A stretch of DNA of 64,000 nt from Victivallis sp. Marseille-Q1083 (GTDB lineage Bacteria > Verrucomicrobiota > Lentisphaeria > Victivallales > Victivallaceae), in contig NZ_CAHJXL010000001.1 of assembly GCF_903645315.1 (NCBI RefSeq), positions 2,284,001 through 2,348,000 of the forward strand. Reading direction: 5' to 3'. The notes beneath the pieces were generated by a model. It had not been told where the DNA came from. It was given only the letters and a program-made list of their open reading frames with translations, and ran no database searches. This document shows positions 18,201 to 27,574 of this stretch, one piece after another. Every line of letters starts with the position of its first letter. Within the stretch, counting starts at the first letter, position 1. The position numbers and the translations under genes were made by a program.

Positions 18201-18947
18201 ATGGAGTTGAAGGGCAAACGCATCCTGATCACCGGCGGCGCCGTCCGGGTCGGCGCCGCGATTGCCGGGATGCTGGCCGATGCCGGTGCCCGAGTGGTCA
18301 TCCATTGCCGCCGTTCGCAGCAGGCGGCCGGACAGTTGCTGGCGGCGCTGCCGGGGGAGGGACATGCGCTGGCGGTGGCCGATTGGAACGAACCCGGCGC
18401 CGTCGAGGCGCTGCTGCCGTCGATCGGCCGGGTGGATGGCCTGGTCAACAATGCTTCGGTGTTTCATCCGGGAACGCTGGCGGAAGACAATCCGGAGGCG
18501 GATGCGGATCACTGGCGGGTGAATTACCTGGCGCCGCTGGCGCTGATGCGGGCCTTGAACAACCAGGCCGGTTTGACGGAGGGGGTCATCCTCAATCTGC
18601 TCGATCAGGAGGTGGCGCAGAGTGCCGCCTGGGGCGGGATTTACGGCTTGTCCAAGCGGGCGCTGCGAGACGCGACGCTGGCGGCGGCGCTGGAATGGGC
18701 GCCGCGCATCCGGGTGAACGGTCTGGCGCCCGGTCCGGTACTGGCGCCACCCGGCCTGGAACATCTCAGGATGCGGAAAACGCTGCGGCAGGTGCCGATG
18801 CAACGGCCGGTGGCGATGGCGGACTTGCTGGCCGGCTGCCGTTTCCTGCTGGAAAATGATTCGGTGACCGGCCAGATCCTTTACGTCGATGGCGGCCAGC
18901 ACCTGCGGCAGCGGGCGGCTGCCGCTTCGGTTTTGCCGTGTGATTGA
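18201..18947 (+). CDS. Short-chain dehydrogenase/reductase, pteridine-reductase-like
   Basis: 248 residues. The Rossmann motif ILITGGAVRVGAAIAGMLAD, the LVNNASVFHPG segment and the catalytic YGLSK are present. The TGG..RVG form and the NNAS motif are most like FolM/pteridine reductases, which reduce dihydropterins with NADPH. That subfamily call is tentative. It is probably co-transcribed with the tandem PFK gene. Confidence 0.8.
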   Translation: MELKGKRILITGGAVRVGAAIAGMLADAGARVVIHCRRSQQAAGQLLAALPGEGHALAVADWNEPGAVEALLPSIGRVDGLVNNASVFHPGTLAEDNPEADADHWRVNYLAPLALMRALNNQAGLTEGVILNLLDQEVAQSAAWGGIYGLSKRALRDATLAAALEWAPRIRVNGLAPGPVLAPPGLEHLRMRKTLRQVPMQRPVAMADLLAGCRFLLENDSVTGQILYVDGGQHLRQRAAAASVLPCD

Positions 18948-19031
18948 AGGCCGGCAGCTGCGCGGATGGCCTGACGGCGGGCCGAAAGACTTGTCCCCGG
19001 CGTTTGCTGGTTGTTTTTGTGCGAAATAAGA

Positions 19032-19832
19032 TCAATTCCAATTGTATGGATCGTTTTCTTCGCGATACTGGCCGGGCGTCAGGTTGGTTGCCCGTTTGAA
19101 GGCCCGATAGAACACTTCAAGATTTTCGAAGCCGCAGATGGCGGCGATCTCTTTGATGCTCGCCGTATTGTCGGCCAGCAGTTGGCGGGCCCGGTTCAAA
19201 CGCAGGTCGGACAGATATTTGTAAGGGCTCAGGCCCAGTTGCGTTTTGAACAGTTCGAACAGATACGGCCGGCTGATCCGGACATTGGCCGCCAGGTCGC
19301 CGACCGAGATGTTTTCGGCCAGATGCTGTTCCAGGTAGTTCATCGCCTTGCGCAGTTTCGGTGATAATTCGCCGCTGCCGCCGGGATGATCGAAACGATT
19401 GCTCTGCCACAGGAGCGTATGGTAGCAGTAAGCGGCCAGTTGCTCGACGTCGCAGCGTTCGTGGTGAAAGGCTTTGCCGACTTCATTGGCGAAGCCGTCC
19501 AGCGTGGCGGTGTCCCGCCAGAAACTGACCCGCGGCGCCGGGCGTTCCGCCGATTGATTGACGTTGAAGTGAAAGACCAGGCAGCGGTAAGGGGTCTCCG
19601 GCGGCATCCGGCAGATGGTCGGTTCCCCGGCGACATGCCAGAAAATCGTTCCCCGTTCGTACAGGCGGTCCCTGCCGTCCTGTTCGAACCAGACTTTGCC
19701 GCCGGTTAAAATCTCGATGGTTTCATGGCCCGGCGGCGAAATGAACGGCTTGAGCTCCTTGACGCCGGCCGGCGCGGAGAAAAAGCTGATGATTTCCAGA
19801 GTTTTCAGGTGATTGGCGTAGATTGCGCGCAT
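19032..19832 (-). CDS. AraC-family transcriptional regulator with cupin-like N-domain
   Basis: 266 residues. The N-terminal half resembles a cupin sensor (PPGHETIEILTGGKVWFEQD, then YERGTIFWHVAGEP). The C-terminal 100 residues hold the two AraC helix-turn-helix motifs (VGDLAANVRISRPYLFELFK; IKEIAAICGFENLEVFYRAF) and end with the signature TPGQYRE. It is divergent from ppiB and alone, so its target is unknown. Confidence 0.93.
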   Translation of the reverse strand: MRAIYANHLKTLEIISFFSAPAGVKELKPFISPPGHETIEILTGGKVWFEQDGRDRLYERGTIFWHVAGEPTICRMPPETPYRCLVFHFNVNQSAERPAPRVSFWRDTATLDGFANEVGKAFHHERCDVEQLAAYCYHTLLWQSNRFDHPGGSGELSPKLRKAMNYLEQHLAENISVGDLAANVRISRPYLFELFKTQLGLSPYKYLSDLRLNRARQLLADNTASIKEIAAICGFENLEVFYRAFKRATNLTPGQYREENDPYNWN

Positions 19833-20052
19833 CGTCTCTTACCGGATTGCGATTTTTCATTAACATAGCCCGGTTGGCCGCGTTCGGCAACCGCCGAAGA
19901 ATGTGAAACCGGAATTTTCGGGTAAATAAGTTCCGGCGGTTCCGGAATTTTGGCCGCGCCGGTTGTAAAAACCGTGAAACCGTTGTAAATTCCACTCCGA
20001 ATGGAAAGACCGTACGCAATTATATTATTTCAATGGCAAAGGAGCAATTTTC

Positions 20053-20544
20053 ATGGTTACGATTCACACCAATCTGGGCGATATTCAGTTGGAGTTGTTC
20101 GAAAAGGAAGCGCCGGAGACGGTGAAGAACTTTCTGGCCTATGTCGATGCCGGCCACTACGACAACACGCTGTTCCACCGGGTGATTGACAATTTCATGG
20201 TGCAGGGCGGCGGTTTCGACGCCGATTTCAAACAGAAGCCGACCGGCAAGCCGATTCGCAATGAGGCGGACAACCAGCTCAGCAATAAAATCGGCACCAT
20301 CGCGATGGCGCGGACCAGCGAGCCGCACAGCGCGACCAGCCAGTTCTTCATCAATGTCGCCGACAACGATTTTCTGGATTTCAAGGCGCCGACGGCGCAG
20401 CACTACGGTTATTGCGTGTTCGGCAAGGTCACTTCCGGAATGGACGTGCTCGACAAAATCCGCAAAGTGAAAACCGGCCGTCGCGGCATGCACAGCGATG
20501 TGCCGGTCGAGGATGTCGTCATAACCGCCGTCACCCGCGACTGA
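20053..20544 (+). CDS. ppiB: Peptidyl-prolyl cis-trans isomerase, cyclophilin type
   Basis: 163 residues without signal peptide, so cytoplasmic. Active-site residues are in [15 protein letters not shown] (FHR..FM.QGG), with [14 protein letters not shown] and [13 protein letters not shown] following. AAAGGAG is placed 8 nt before the ATG. Confidence 0.97.
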   Translation: MVTIHTNLGDIQLELFEKEAPETVKNFLAYVDAGHYDNTLFHRVIDNFMVQGGGFDADFKQKPTGKPIRNEADNQLSNKIGTIAMARTSEPHSATSQFFINVADNDFLDFKAPTAQHYGYCVFGKVTSGMDVLDKIRKVKTGRRGMHSDVPVEDVVITAVTRD

Positions 20545-20606
20545 AATTCGCAGGTTAAGCTCGTCGCCGGTTTCGCGGCTGAATGCGGCCGGGGCGGCCG
20601 CCGGGA

Positions 20607-21806
20607 TTATTTTCCGGAAAATTCCGGCGTCATTTTCCGGTCGTAGAGCTGCTGGTATTCCCGTTCGAGGATATCGCCCATGCGATGCCAGTCGAAATAC
20701 TCTTTCACCAGCGCCTGCCCGTTGCTGCCAAGCTCCGCGGCCAGCCTTGGCGAGGCCAGCAGCTCCAGCGTCCGCTCCGTTACTTCGTCGACGCTTTCCG
20801 GCGTGACGCAATAGCCGGTTTGCCCGTCGAGCAGCACTTCCGGCGTTCCGTCCAGCCGGTAGCCGATTGCCGGTTTGCCGGCCGCCAGCGCCTGGACGAC
20901 CGACCGGGGCAGGCCTTCGCGCAGCGACAGGTGCCAGAGAAGGTCCATCTGGGCGATATAGCCGCCCACCTGGTCCGGCGGCACCAGTCCGGCGAAGTGA
21001 AAGCGGCCGGTCAAACCCAGCCGGGCGATCTCCCGGTCCATCCACTCCCGCAGGATACCGTTGCCGACGATCAGAAAATGGACATCCGGCTGAACGGCGG
21101 CCACCTGGGCTGCCGCTTTTAAGAAGTGGTCGTAGCCTTTCAGCGGAAACAACCGGGCGACGGAACCGATGACCCGGGCCGCCGCCGGGATGCCCAGTTG
21201 CTCGCGCCGGGCCGGGTCCCGTTGGGCGTTCAGAAACGCTTCGAGGCGCATGCCGCTGTAGACGACCATATATTTCTCCCGCGGCGCGACGCCGGCGCGG
21301 ACGCAGTCGTCGATCATCGCCTGAGCGACGGCGAAAATTTTATCGCAGCGTCTGGCGGCGAATTTCTCCAATTGGATGTAAAGAGTGTTTTTCCACGGTT
21401 TTTCGTAACGGTGGAATGCCTGGCCGTGAACGGTATGGACGACGACCGGGACCCGGCTGCTCCAGGCGGCGGCCCGGCCGACGACCCCGGCTTTGGAACT
21501 GTGGGTGTGGACGACGTCGAATTGGCGGCGCCGGAACAACTGTTGCAGCTTCCGGCAGGCCTGCCAGTCGGCGAGCGGATTGATGGCGCGGACCAGCGAC
21601 GGTATTTCGATGATTTCGAAGTCGGGCAAATCGACCTCTTTCAGCAATTCTCCTTCGGGCCCGGGGGAGGGACCGGTGACCAGCGTGACCCGGTGGCCTT
21701 TCTGCCGGTGGTCGGCGATGGTCAGCAGGGTATTTTCCTGGGCGCCGCCGACGATCATCCGGGTGATGACATGGCAGATGTTCAACTTCCGTTTCTCAGA
21801 ATTCAT
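20607..21806 (-). CDS. Glycosyltransferase family 4
   Basis: 399 residues. The GT-B fold is visible as an N-domain with VITRMIVGGAQENTLLTIAD, and a C-domain with GSVARLFPLKGYDHFLKAAA and LREGLPRSVVQALAAGKPAI, the Glu pair region of GT4. It probably transfers a sugar in envelope polysaccharide synthesis; donor and acceptor are unknown. The start overlaps the comEC end by 11 nt with a GGAAG SD inside comEC, so the two are coupled. Confidence 0.92.
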   Translation of the reverse strand: MNSEKRKLNICHVITRMIVGGAQENTLLTIADHRQKGHRVTLVTGPSPGPEGELLKEVDLPDFEIIEIPSLVRAINPLADWQACRKLQQLFRRRQFDVVHTHSSKAGVVGRAAAWSSRVPVVVHTVHGQAFHRYEKPWKNTLYIQLEKFAARRCDKIFAVAQAMIDDCVRAGVAPREKYMVVYSGMRLEAFLNAQRDPARREQLGIPAAARVIGSVARLFPLKGYDHFLKAAAQVAAVQPDVHFLIVGNGILREWMDREIARLGLTGRFHFAGLVPPDQVGGYIAQMDLLWHLSLREGLPRSVVQALAAGKPAIGYRLDGTPEVLLDGQTGYCVTPESVDEVTERTLELLASPRLAAELGSNGQALVKEYFDWHRMGDILEREYQQLYDRKMTPEFSGK

Positions 21807-24036
21807 AAGTATAGGCTTCCAAAAGGTTGACGCAGCCGACTTGCCGTTCGAACACCGTGCTGCCGTTCCGTTCTATACGCCACCGGCATTGTCCGTCCGG
21901 ATCGTCGTATAAATACAGCTTAATATTTTCGCCGAAGGGGTGATATGCAAGCGCCAAGCGGCGATTTTCCCGGATTATCTCTCCGTTGGCGATCGACAGG
22001 ACGGTTGCCGTTTCGCCGGCGGGCTGTGCGGTCTGAAGCGGCAGAACGCAGTTGCGCAGCAGTTCTTCCAGCGGTTTGCTGCGGCTTTTGTCCGTATTGA
22101 GCCGGGCGAGCTGTTGCAGCCGGCTGCGCCGCAGCAATTCCGGCAAACCGTCGAGGTTGCCGATCCGGTTGTCGGAAAAGGCCAGCAGTTCCAGGCGGCG
22201 GATGCCCTGCCGGTCCAGCAGAGTGCCGACGCTCCGCGCCGCTTCGTAGCTCGGCAGATTGATGGCGGCGGCGTAATTGCGGGCCGGATCGCACAGCAGC
22301 ACGCCCGGCAACTGGCTGTCGCCGCCGCGGAACACGGTCAACTGAATCGTCTGCCACTCCCGGCCGAGGTGCCAGCCGAGCAGCACGGCGAGCAGCAGCG
22401 CCAGGCCGCAATACAGCCGGTGCAGCCGGCAATGATGGCCGACCAGCAAGGTCAGGCCGAGAAAATAGAGCGCCAGACTCCAGAGCGGCGGCCGGATTGC
22501 CGACGTTGCTTCGGCTTCCGCCGCGCAAAAGCCGACGATCCGGCTGATCAGTCCGGCTAAGAAATCCAGCAGCCTGGCGCTCCATTCCGCCGGCAGGAAT
22601 TGCAGCAATGTCAATTTCAGGCCGACCGCCAGAAACAGCAAATTGACCAGAGGCAGCAATATCAGATTGGCCGGAATGCTGCCCGGCACCAGGTAACCCT
22701 GATGATACAGCGAAATTGCCGCGGCGGCCAGGAAGGCCGTCAGGCAACCGCCGCAACCGCTCCACAATTTCAAGCCGATCGCCTCGTAATCGAGTTGAAA
22801 ACGGTGGCGGACGCCGGGCGGCAGCCAGCGGCGTTTTTCCAGCCACAGTTGCCGCAGCCGGCGGGCGCCGGACGCGCCGAGCAGCAGAAAACCGGTGACG
22901 ATGAACGTGTATTGAAAACCGAGGTCGAACCGGTTGGCTGGCTGCAGCACCAGCAGTACCGCCGCCGTCACCAGGATGATGTTCAGGCCGGGAACCTGCC
23001 GCAGCGAAGCCCGGCAAACGCACCAGATACCGAGCAGCAGCAGTGCCCGGAGGGCCGGAATTTGCATTCCGGTCATCATCACGTACAGGATCAGGGCCAG
23101 CAGCGTCAGCCAGTAACGCCAGCGGTATGGCACCGGACGCAGCAGCAGCAGCGCCAGCATCGCCACGATGCCGACGTGCAAACCGCTGACGGTCAGTAGA
23201 TGGATGGTGCCGCTGACGATATATTCCTGCCTGGTGGCCGGAGGAATGCCTTGGCGGCAGCCGAACAGCATGGCGGCCAGCAGTTGCCGGGTTGCCGGCG
23301 CCGTGCCGGCGATCGTCCGGTTCAGCAGCGCGTCGCGCCAGGTCAGCAGGGTGCCGGTCACACCCGGATGGGGCGGCGCGGTGATTTGCAGAACCGTTTG
23401 AGCCAGGAAAGTGGCGGCGACGTCGCGCGCCGCCAGGTAATCGGCGTAACGGAACCCGGGCAGAGGCGTGACAGTTCCCGCCGGATTGTCCGATGAAAAC
23501 CGGTACCAGCGGGGCGGTGGCGACGGTTGAAAAAAGATCCCCTGCAGAACCAGGCGGTCGCCATAATTGACCGGCGGCGCTTCCGCAGGCAAACGAATGA
23601 GCGTAACGCCGTTGCAGCGGACCGCCGCCGGCATCGCCGTCGCCTGGAAAGAACGGACCGCCGCCCGGCATTGGGCCGGCCGGCCGATGTCCGGCGGCAG
23701 CGCGGCGCTGCAATTGTAATCGATGATTTCGACGGTCAGAATGCCGGCTTGATTGCGGCCGTTCAGCAGTTGCGCATAATTTCCCTGCGGAATGTCACTC
23801 TGGCGCCAAGCGCCGAGCCAGCCGGCCAACAGGCCGATGATAAGCCACGGCAACGGCTGGCGCCGGACCGGCCGGGCGGCCAGGAGCGGCGGAAAAAGAA
23901 AAACTCCCCACCGCAACGGGGTGAAAAATACGGCGATACCGGATAACACGCCGATCAGCAGCATTGCCGGCGCCGCCGCCGGCAGTTGCAACAATCGAGT
24001 CAGTTCCGCCGGCCGGCAATGCCGGCGGTCAGACAT
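21796..24036 (-). CDS. ComEC/Rec2-like membrane protein with degenerate C-terminal domain
   Basis: 746 residues. An N-terminal DUF4131-like part (about 30-170, with an OB-like section at NYGDRLVLQGIFF) is followed by the polytopic Competence domain (about 210-480: LLAAMLFGCRQGIPPATRQE, SGTIHLLTVSGLHVGIVAML). ComEC channels take up single-stranded DNA. The C-terminal metallo-beta-lactamase-like domain (about 560-746) keeps the outline but not the metal site: where HxHxDH is expected it reads LAFSDNRIGNLDGLPELL. DNA uptake may remain without the nuclease step, or the protein may have another role. A GGAG SD precedes the ATG. Confidence 0.9.
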   Translation of the reverse strand: MSDRRHCRPAELTRLLQLPAAAPAMLLIGVLSGIAVFFTPLRWGVFLFPPLLAARPVRRQPLPWLIIGLLAGWLGAWRQSDIPQGNYAQLLNGRNQAGILTVEIIDYNCSAALPPDIGRPAQCRAAVRSFQATAMPAAVRCNGVTLIRLPAEAPPVNYGDRLVLQGIFFQPSPPPRWYRFSSDNPAGTVTPLPGFRYADYLAARDVAATFLAQTVLQITAPPHPGVTGTLLTWRDALLNRTIAGTAPATRQLLAAMLFGCRQGIPPATRQEYIVSGTIHLLTVSGLHVGIVAMLALLLLRPVPYRWRYWLTLLALILYVMMTGMQIPALRALLLLGIWCVCRASLRQVPGLNIILVTAAVLLVLQPANRFDLGFQYTFIVTGFLLLGASGARRLRQLWLEKRRWLPPGVRHRFQLDYEAIGLKLWSGCGGCLTAFLAAAAISLYHQGYLVPGSIPANLILLPLVNLLFLAVGLKLTLLQFLPAEWSARLLDFLAGLISRIVGFCAAEAEATSAIRPPLWSLALYFLGLTLLVGHHCRLHRLYCGLALLLAVLLGWHLGREWQTIQLTVFRGGDSQLPGVLLCDPARNYAAAINLPSYEAARSVGTLLDRQGIRRLELLAFSDNRIGNLDGLPELLRRSRLQQLARLNTDKSRSKPLEELLRNCVLPLQTAQPAGETATVLSIANGEIIRENRRLALAYHPFGENIKLYLYDDPDGQCRWRIERNGSTVFERQVGCVNLLEAYTYEF

Positions 24037-24123
24037 GGCGCGCTCTCCACCGGCCGCCGGTCGACAAAGCGATTCGAAAAGCCTGGCACGACATTTTCAG
24101 CGAAAGATCATGCCGCGGCCGGC

Positions 24124-24522
24124 TCAGGGAAAAATCGGCCTGGCCAGCCGTTTGGCCATCAGAGGCGAACAATTCGGCGGCGGCGAGGTGACCACCTGAA
24201 CGCCCTTCGGCCAGTCCGGCGCTTTCCAGAAAAAAATCAGCATCATCTGATCGGATTTGGTCAGAATTTTCGGCTCTTCGGCCAGAATGAAATCGGCTTC
24301 TTCGTCGCTCAGGATCAGTTGCTCCTGCGCGTAAGAACGCACTTCCGGCAGATGGGCGCGCGGGTCTTTCTTGGCTTCCATTTCGGCCCGCATTTCCTCG
24401 TAGCGCTGCCGGGCCTCCTCGTCGCGTTGCGCCGCTTCCTTGTCCAGGCAGCCGGAAACCAGCAGCGGCAGCAGTCCGGCGGTCAGCACTGCCAGCGAAA
24501 GGTTCAGAAAAGATGTTTTCAT
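24124..24522 (-). CDS. Small lipoprotein, function unknown
   Basis: 132 residues. A signal peptide ends in the lipobox LVSGC, so the mature protein would start at a lipidated Cys. A Glu/Arg-rich helical stretch follows (DEEARQRYEEMRAEMEAKKD), then a compact C-terminus ending KRLARPIFP. No family is recognised. A GGGAG SD precedes the ATG. It lies between the PHP gene and comEC on the same strand. Confidence 0.8.
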   Translation of the reverse strand: MKTSFLNLSLAVLTAGLLPLLVSGCLDKEAAQRDEEARQRYEEMRAEMEAKKDPRAHLPEVRSYAQEQLILSDEEADFILAEEPKILTKSDQMMLIFFWKAPDWPKGVQVVTSPPPNCSPLMAKRLARPIFP

Positions 24523-24541
24523 GGGAATCTCCCTGATTGAG

Positions 24542-25492
24542 TTATGCGCTAATATAACGCGTCTGTTGCCGTTCTACAAGTTTTGCCAGCAGTCCGGCGT
24601 CCACCGCCAGGTTGCCGTACCCGCAGCCGAGCGCGATTTCCGGATGGCGGCTGCCGTGGTAATCGCTGCCGCCGGTTACCGCCAGTTGGAATTCTTCTGC
24701 CAGTTGCAGGAGAATTCGGGTCTGCTCCGGCGCGAACGAAGTGTAATACGCCTCGACCCCGTCCAGACCGGCCGGCACCAGGTGACGCAGCACCCGTCTG
24801 GCCCAGGAGCGCTCCCGCGACTCCCGGTAGATCGGATGGGCCCAGATCGCCATGCCGCCGCAGGCATGAATTTCCTGGATGACTTTCAACGGATCGGGCA
24901 GCCTCCGGGCGACGTAGGCCGGCGCGCCGCGTTTCAACAGCGTGTCGAAAACTTCGGCAACCGTGGTAAATTGATAATTCTCCACCAGCATCGTCGCAAA
25001 ATGCGGCCGGCCGACCGCGTCACCGTTCGGGCCGGAGAACAGGGTTTCGACATCGAGCGGATAACCCAGCGAAGCCAGGCGGACCGCCATCGTCCGGGCC
25101 CGTTCCAGTCTCTCCTGCCGCAACTGATCGAGGAAGGCCAGCAGCCGGGGGGAAGTGTAATTGATGAACAGCCCGAGGATGTGCAGTTCCCGGGCGCCGT
25201 AGCGCGAGGAAATTTCAACGCCCGGCACGGCGGTGAAATTTTCCAGCCCGGCGCTTGCTGCGATGAATTCCGCCAGGCCGTTGATGGTGTCGTGGTCGGT
25301 CAGAGCGAGGGCCGTCAGCCCGGCTTGCCGGGCGAGTTTCACCAGTTCCGCCGGCCGGTCGGTGCCGTCGGAGCAGCAACTGTGAACGTGCAGATCAATT
25401 TTTCCAATGATGCTCAAATTCCTGTTATCCCATTCCCGGTAAACGATCGCCGCCGAGGCAAACGACAGCGAATATTTTTTCTTAAAAAGCAA
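24542..25492 (-). CDS. PHP-domain phosphoesterase (YciV/RNase AM-like)
   Basis: The PHP metal-binding motifs are clear: KIDLHVHSCCSDGTDRP, LALTDHDTINGL, VPGVEISSRYGARELHILG, and GGMAIWAHPIY, with GGSDYHG near the end. Relatives remove nucleotides from short RNAs or 3',5'-bisphosphates. No ATG is available. TTG at 25492 has the best SD (AAAGGAGG, 6 nt away) and gives 316 residues; TTG at 25417, just before SIIGKIDLHVHS, gives 291, nearer the family length. Confidence 0.88.
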   Translation of the reverse strand: MLFKKKYSLSFASAAIVYREWDNRNLSIIGKIDLHVHSCCSDGTDRPAELVKLARQAGLTALALTDHDTINGLAEFIAASAGLENFTAVPGVEISSRYGARELHILGLFINYTSPRLLAFLDQLRQERLERARTMAVRLASLGYPLDVETLFSGPNGDAVGRPHFATMLVENYQFTTVAEVFDTLLKRGAPAYVARRLPDPLKVIQEIHACGGMAIWAHPIYRESRERSWARRVLRHLVPAGLDGVEAYYTSFAPEQTRILLQLAEEFQLAVTGGSDYHGSRHPEIALGCGYGNLAVDAGLLAKLVERQQTRYISA

Positions 25493-25703
25493 ATCTAACC
25501 TCCTTTCAGGGAATTGGCAATTTGATTTCTTGAAAAAAATCGAAATAATGCTATATTTGATATCCGATGTTAAAGCAGTAGACAAAAATTGCGTTTTTTT
25601 TCAACGTTTTGGGTGAGCCGGCACTTCAGGAGAAGCGCAGCGGACCGAACCATCGGAGGCGGCTGGTGAAAAATGCGAACCCATATCACATGAGGTGTGG
25701 ATG

Positions 25704-26117
25704 ATGGCAAACTTGAATTACAAAGACATTCCGAAGTTCGAGGGCAAGCAGAAAGAATATTTCGATGCTCTGATGCAATATCGCGATGCCGTGCTGGGCC
25801 GCATGAAGCAGTATCGCGAAGACGCTTTGGATGCCAACAATGCCGACAAGCGCGGCGTTACCACGCACATGGCCGATCTCGGCAGCGACAATTCCCGCCA
25901 TGAGATGGAGTTGCAGCGGTTGACCGAGGAAGGCGACGTGCTCGAGTTGATCGAAGATGCCATCAAGCGGCTGATTGACGGCGATTTCGGCAAATGTCAG
26001 GACTGCGGCGGCGATATTCCGCCGGCCCGCCTCGCGGTGCGCCCCTATGCCATTTATTGTACCAAATGCAAGAGCATCCGCGAGCAGAACAATGGACACA
26101 ACCCCTTCGTCAAATAG
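25704..26117 (+). CDS. DksA/TraR-type zinc-finger protein
   Basis: 137 residues. An N-terminal coiled-coil region (about 10-85) is followed by the C4 zinc finger CQDCGGDIPPARLAVRPYA with CTKC, as in DksA/TraR proteins that act in the RNA polymerase secondary channel. ATG 25704 (or the adjacent ATG 25701) follows GAGG. The gene overlaps lspA by 26 nt. Confidence 0.9.
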   Translation: MANLNYKDIPKFEGKQKEYFDALMQYRDAVLGRMKQYREDALDANNADKRGVTTHMADLGSDNSRHEMELQRLTEEGDVLELIEDAIKRLIDGDFGKCQDCGGDIPPARLAVRPYAIYCTKCKSIREQNNGHNPFVK

Positions 26118-26667
26118 GCCGCGCGGCCGGGTTGTTTTTCACAGCGCCAGAGAGTACCGGGTGCTCTCCGGCGCTGTCGCGTTATGTATCGGCCTGCTGT
26201 TGCTGGATCAGGCGACCAAACTGCTGGTGGAGCGGTACTTTACGCTCGGCCGCAGTCTGGAGATCATTCCGGGCTTCTTTTCGCTGACCTATGTGACCAA
26301 CCGGGGGGCGGCCTGGGGTATTCTGACCGGACATGGCTGGCTGCTGCTGCTGATCGCCGTGGTGGTGGCGGCGGCGATGCTGTATTTTCTCCGCCATCTG
26401 ACCGAAGGCTGGCCGGAGCGTTATTATGCGCTGTTCGTCGTATTGAGCGGCGTGCTGGGCAATTCGATCGACCGGATCTGGCGTCATGCGGTGGTCGACT
26501 TCTTCGATTTTTATCTGGCGAATTATCATTGGCCGGTGTTCAATATTGCCGATTGCGCGATTACCGTCGGCATTGCGGTCTATCTGATTTCCGTCTTATT
26601 GCGTCCGGCCAAGAAATCTGCCGGCGAGGCATCGCCGGCCGTTGCGGAACATGACGAGGGGGCCTGA
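26092..26667 (+). CDS. lspA: Lipoprotein signal peptidase II
   Basis: 191 residues, four membrane helices. The two catalytic Asp are in GNSIDRIW and FNIADCAIT, and the VTNRGAAWGIL motif is present. It cleaves lipoprotein signal peptides after diacylglyceryl transfer; the window itself encodes two lipoproteins (24124, 36716). ATG 26092 lies within the end of the DksA-like gene, so translation is probably coupled. A Ser/Ala/Glu-rich tail follows the last helix. Confidence 0.95.
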   Translation: MDTTPSSNRPRGRVVFHSAREYRVLSGAVALCIGLLLLDQATKLLVERYFTLGRSLEIIPGFFSLTYVTNRGAAWGILTGHGWLLLLIAVVVAAAMLYFLRHLTEGWPERYYALFVVLSGVLGNSIDRIWRHAVVDFFDFYLANYHWPVFNIADCAITVGIAVYLISVLLRPAKKSAGEASPAVAEHDEGA

Positions 26668-27574
26668 TTCGCCGCTGGTGGTGATCATGGGGCCGACGGC
26701 CAGCGGCAAGAGCGCCCTGGCGCTGGCGGCGGCCCGGCGCTGGCGCGGCGAGATCATTTCCGCCGATTCGATGCAGTTCTACCGCGGGTTGAATATCGGC
26801 ACGGCGAAACCGACTGCGGCGGAACAGGCCGAAATTCCGCATCATCTGATCGACTGCCTGGACTTTGCCGAACGAATGGATGTCTACGAGTTCGTCCGGG
26901 CGGCGGAAACGGCGGTCCGGGCGATCCGCCGCCGCGGCCGCCTGCCGATTGTCGCCGGCGGTTCCGGGATGTATTTGAAAGCGTTGTTGTATGGTTTGGA
27001 TCCGTTGCCGGGCGACGAGAAATTGCGCCGGGAGCTGGATGAAGCATACGATCATGATGCCGGTTTTGATGCGTTGAAAGCGCGGATGGCCGAACTGGAT
27101 CCGGCGGCCCTGGCCCGCTGGCGGCAGCACCGCCGGAAATTGATTCGGGCGTTGGAGGTCCGGTTGCTGACCGGGCGCTCCATCCTGGCGCTTCAATCCG
27201 GACAGCGGTCAACACTGCGTTTCGCGGTGTCGGCCTGGCGGCTGGAATGGGAGCCGGCGGTGCTGAAAGAGCGGATTGCCGCCCGGACGCGTGAAATGCT
27301 GGCGGCCGGTTGGATTCCGGAGGCGGAAGCGGCGATCCGGAACGGTTTGCTGGAGTCGCCGACTGCCCGGCAGGCGTTGGGATACCGGCTGATCGGCGAC
27401 TATTTGGCCGGCAGCTTGAACTACGATGAACTGACCGCGCGGATTGTCACAGCCACCTGGCAACTGGCCCGCCGGCAGCAAACCTGGTTTCGCCATCAGC
27501 ATCCGGAAGCTGCCGTGTTGAACTTGCCGGCCGAAGAACCGCTTTTCTGGGAACGTCGGCCGCCAGACTCTTGA
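26651..27574 (+). CDS. miaA: tRNA dimethylallyltransferase
   Basis: 307 residues. It attaches an isopentenyl group to A37 of tRNAs that read UNN codons. The P-loop GPTASGKSALALAAAR, ISADSMQFYRGLNIGTAKPT, IPHHLIDCLD and IVAGGSGMYLKALLYG are all typical. ATG 26651 overlaps the lspA end by 17 nt. It is last in the dksA-like-lspA-miaA unit. Confidence 0.97.
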   Translation: MTRGPDSPLVVIMGPTASGKSALALAAARRWRGEIISADSMQFYRGLNIGTAKPTAAEQAEIPHHLIDCLDFAERMDVYEFVRAAETAVRAIRRRGRLPIVAGGSGMYLKALLYGLDPLPGDEKLRRELDEAYDHDAGFDALKARMAELDPAALARWRQHRRKLIRALEVRLLTGRSILALQSGQRSTLRFAVSAWRLEWEPAVLKERIAARTREMLAAGWIPEAEAAIRNGLLESPTARQALGYRLIGDYLAGSLNYDELTARIVTATWQLARRQQTWFRHQHPEAAVLNLPAEEPLFWERRPPDS

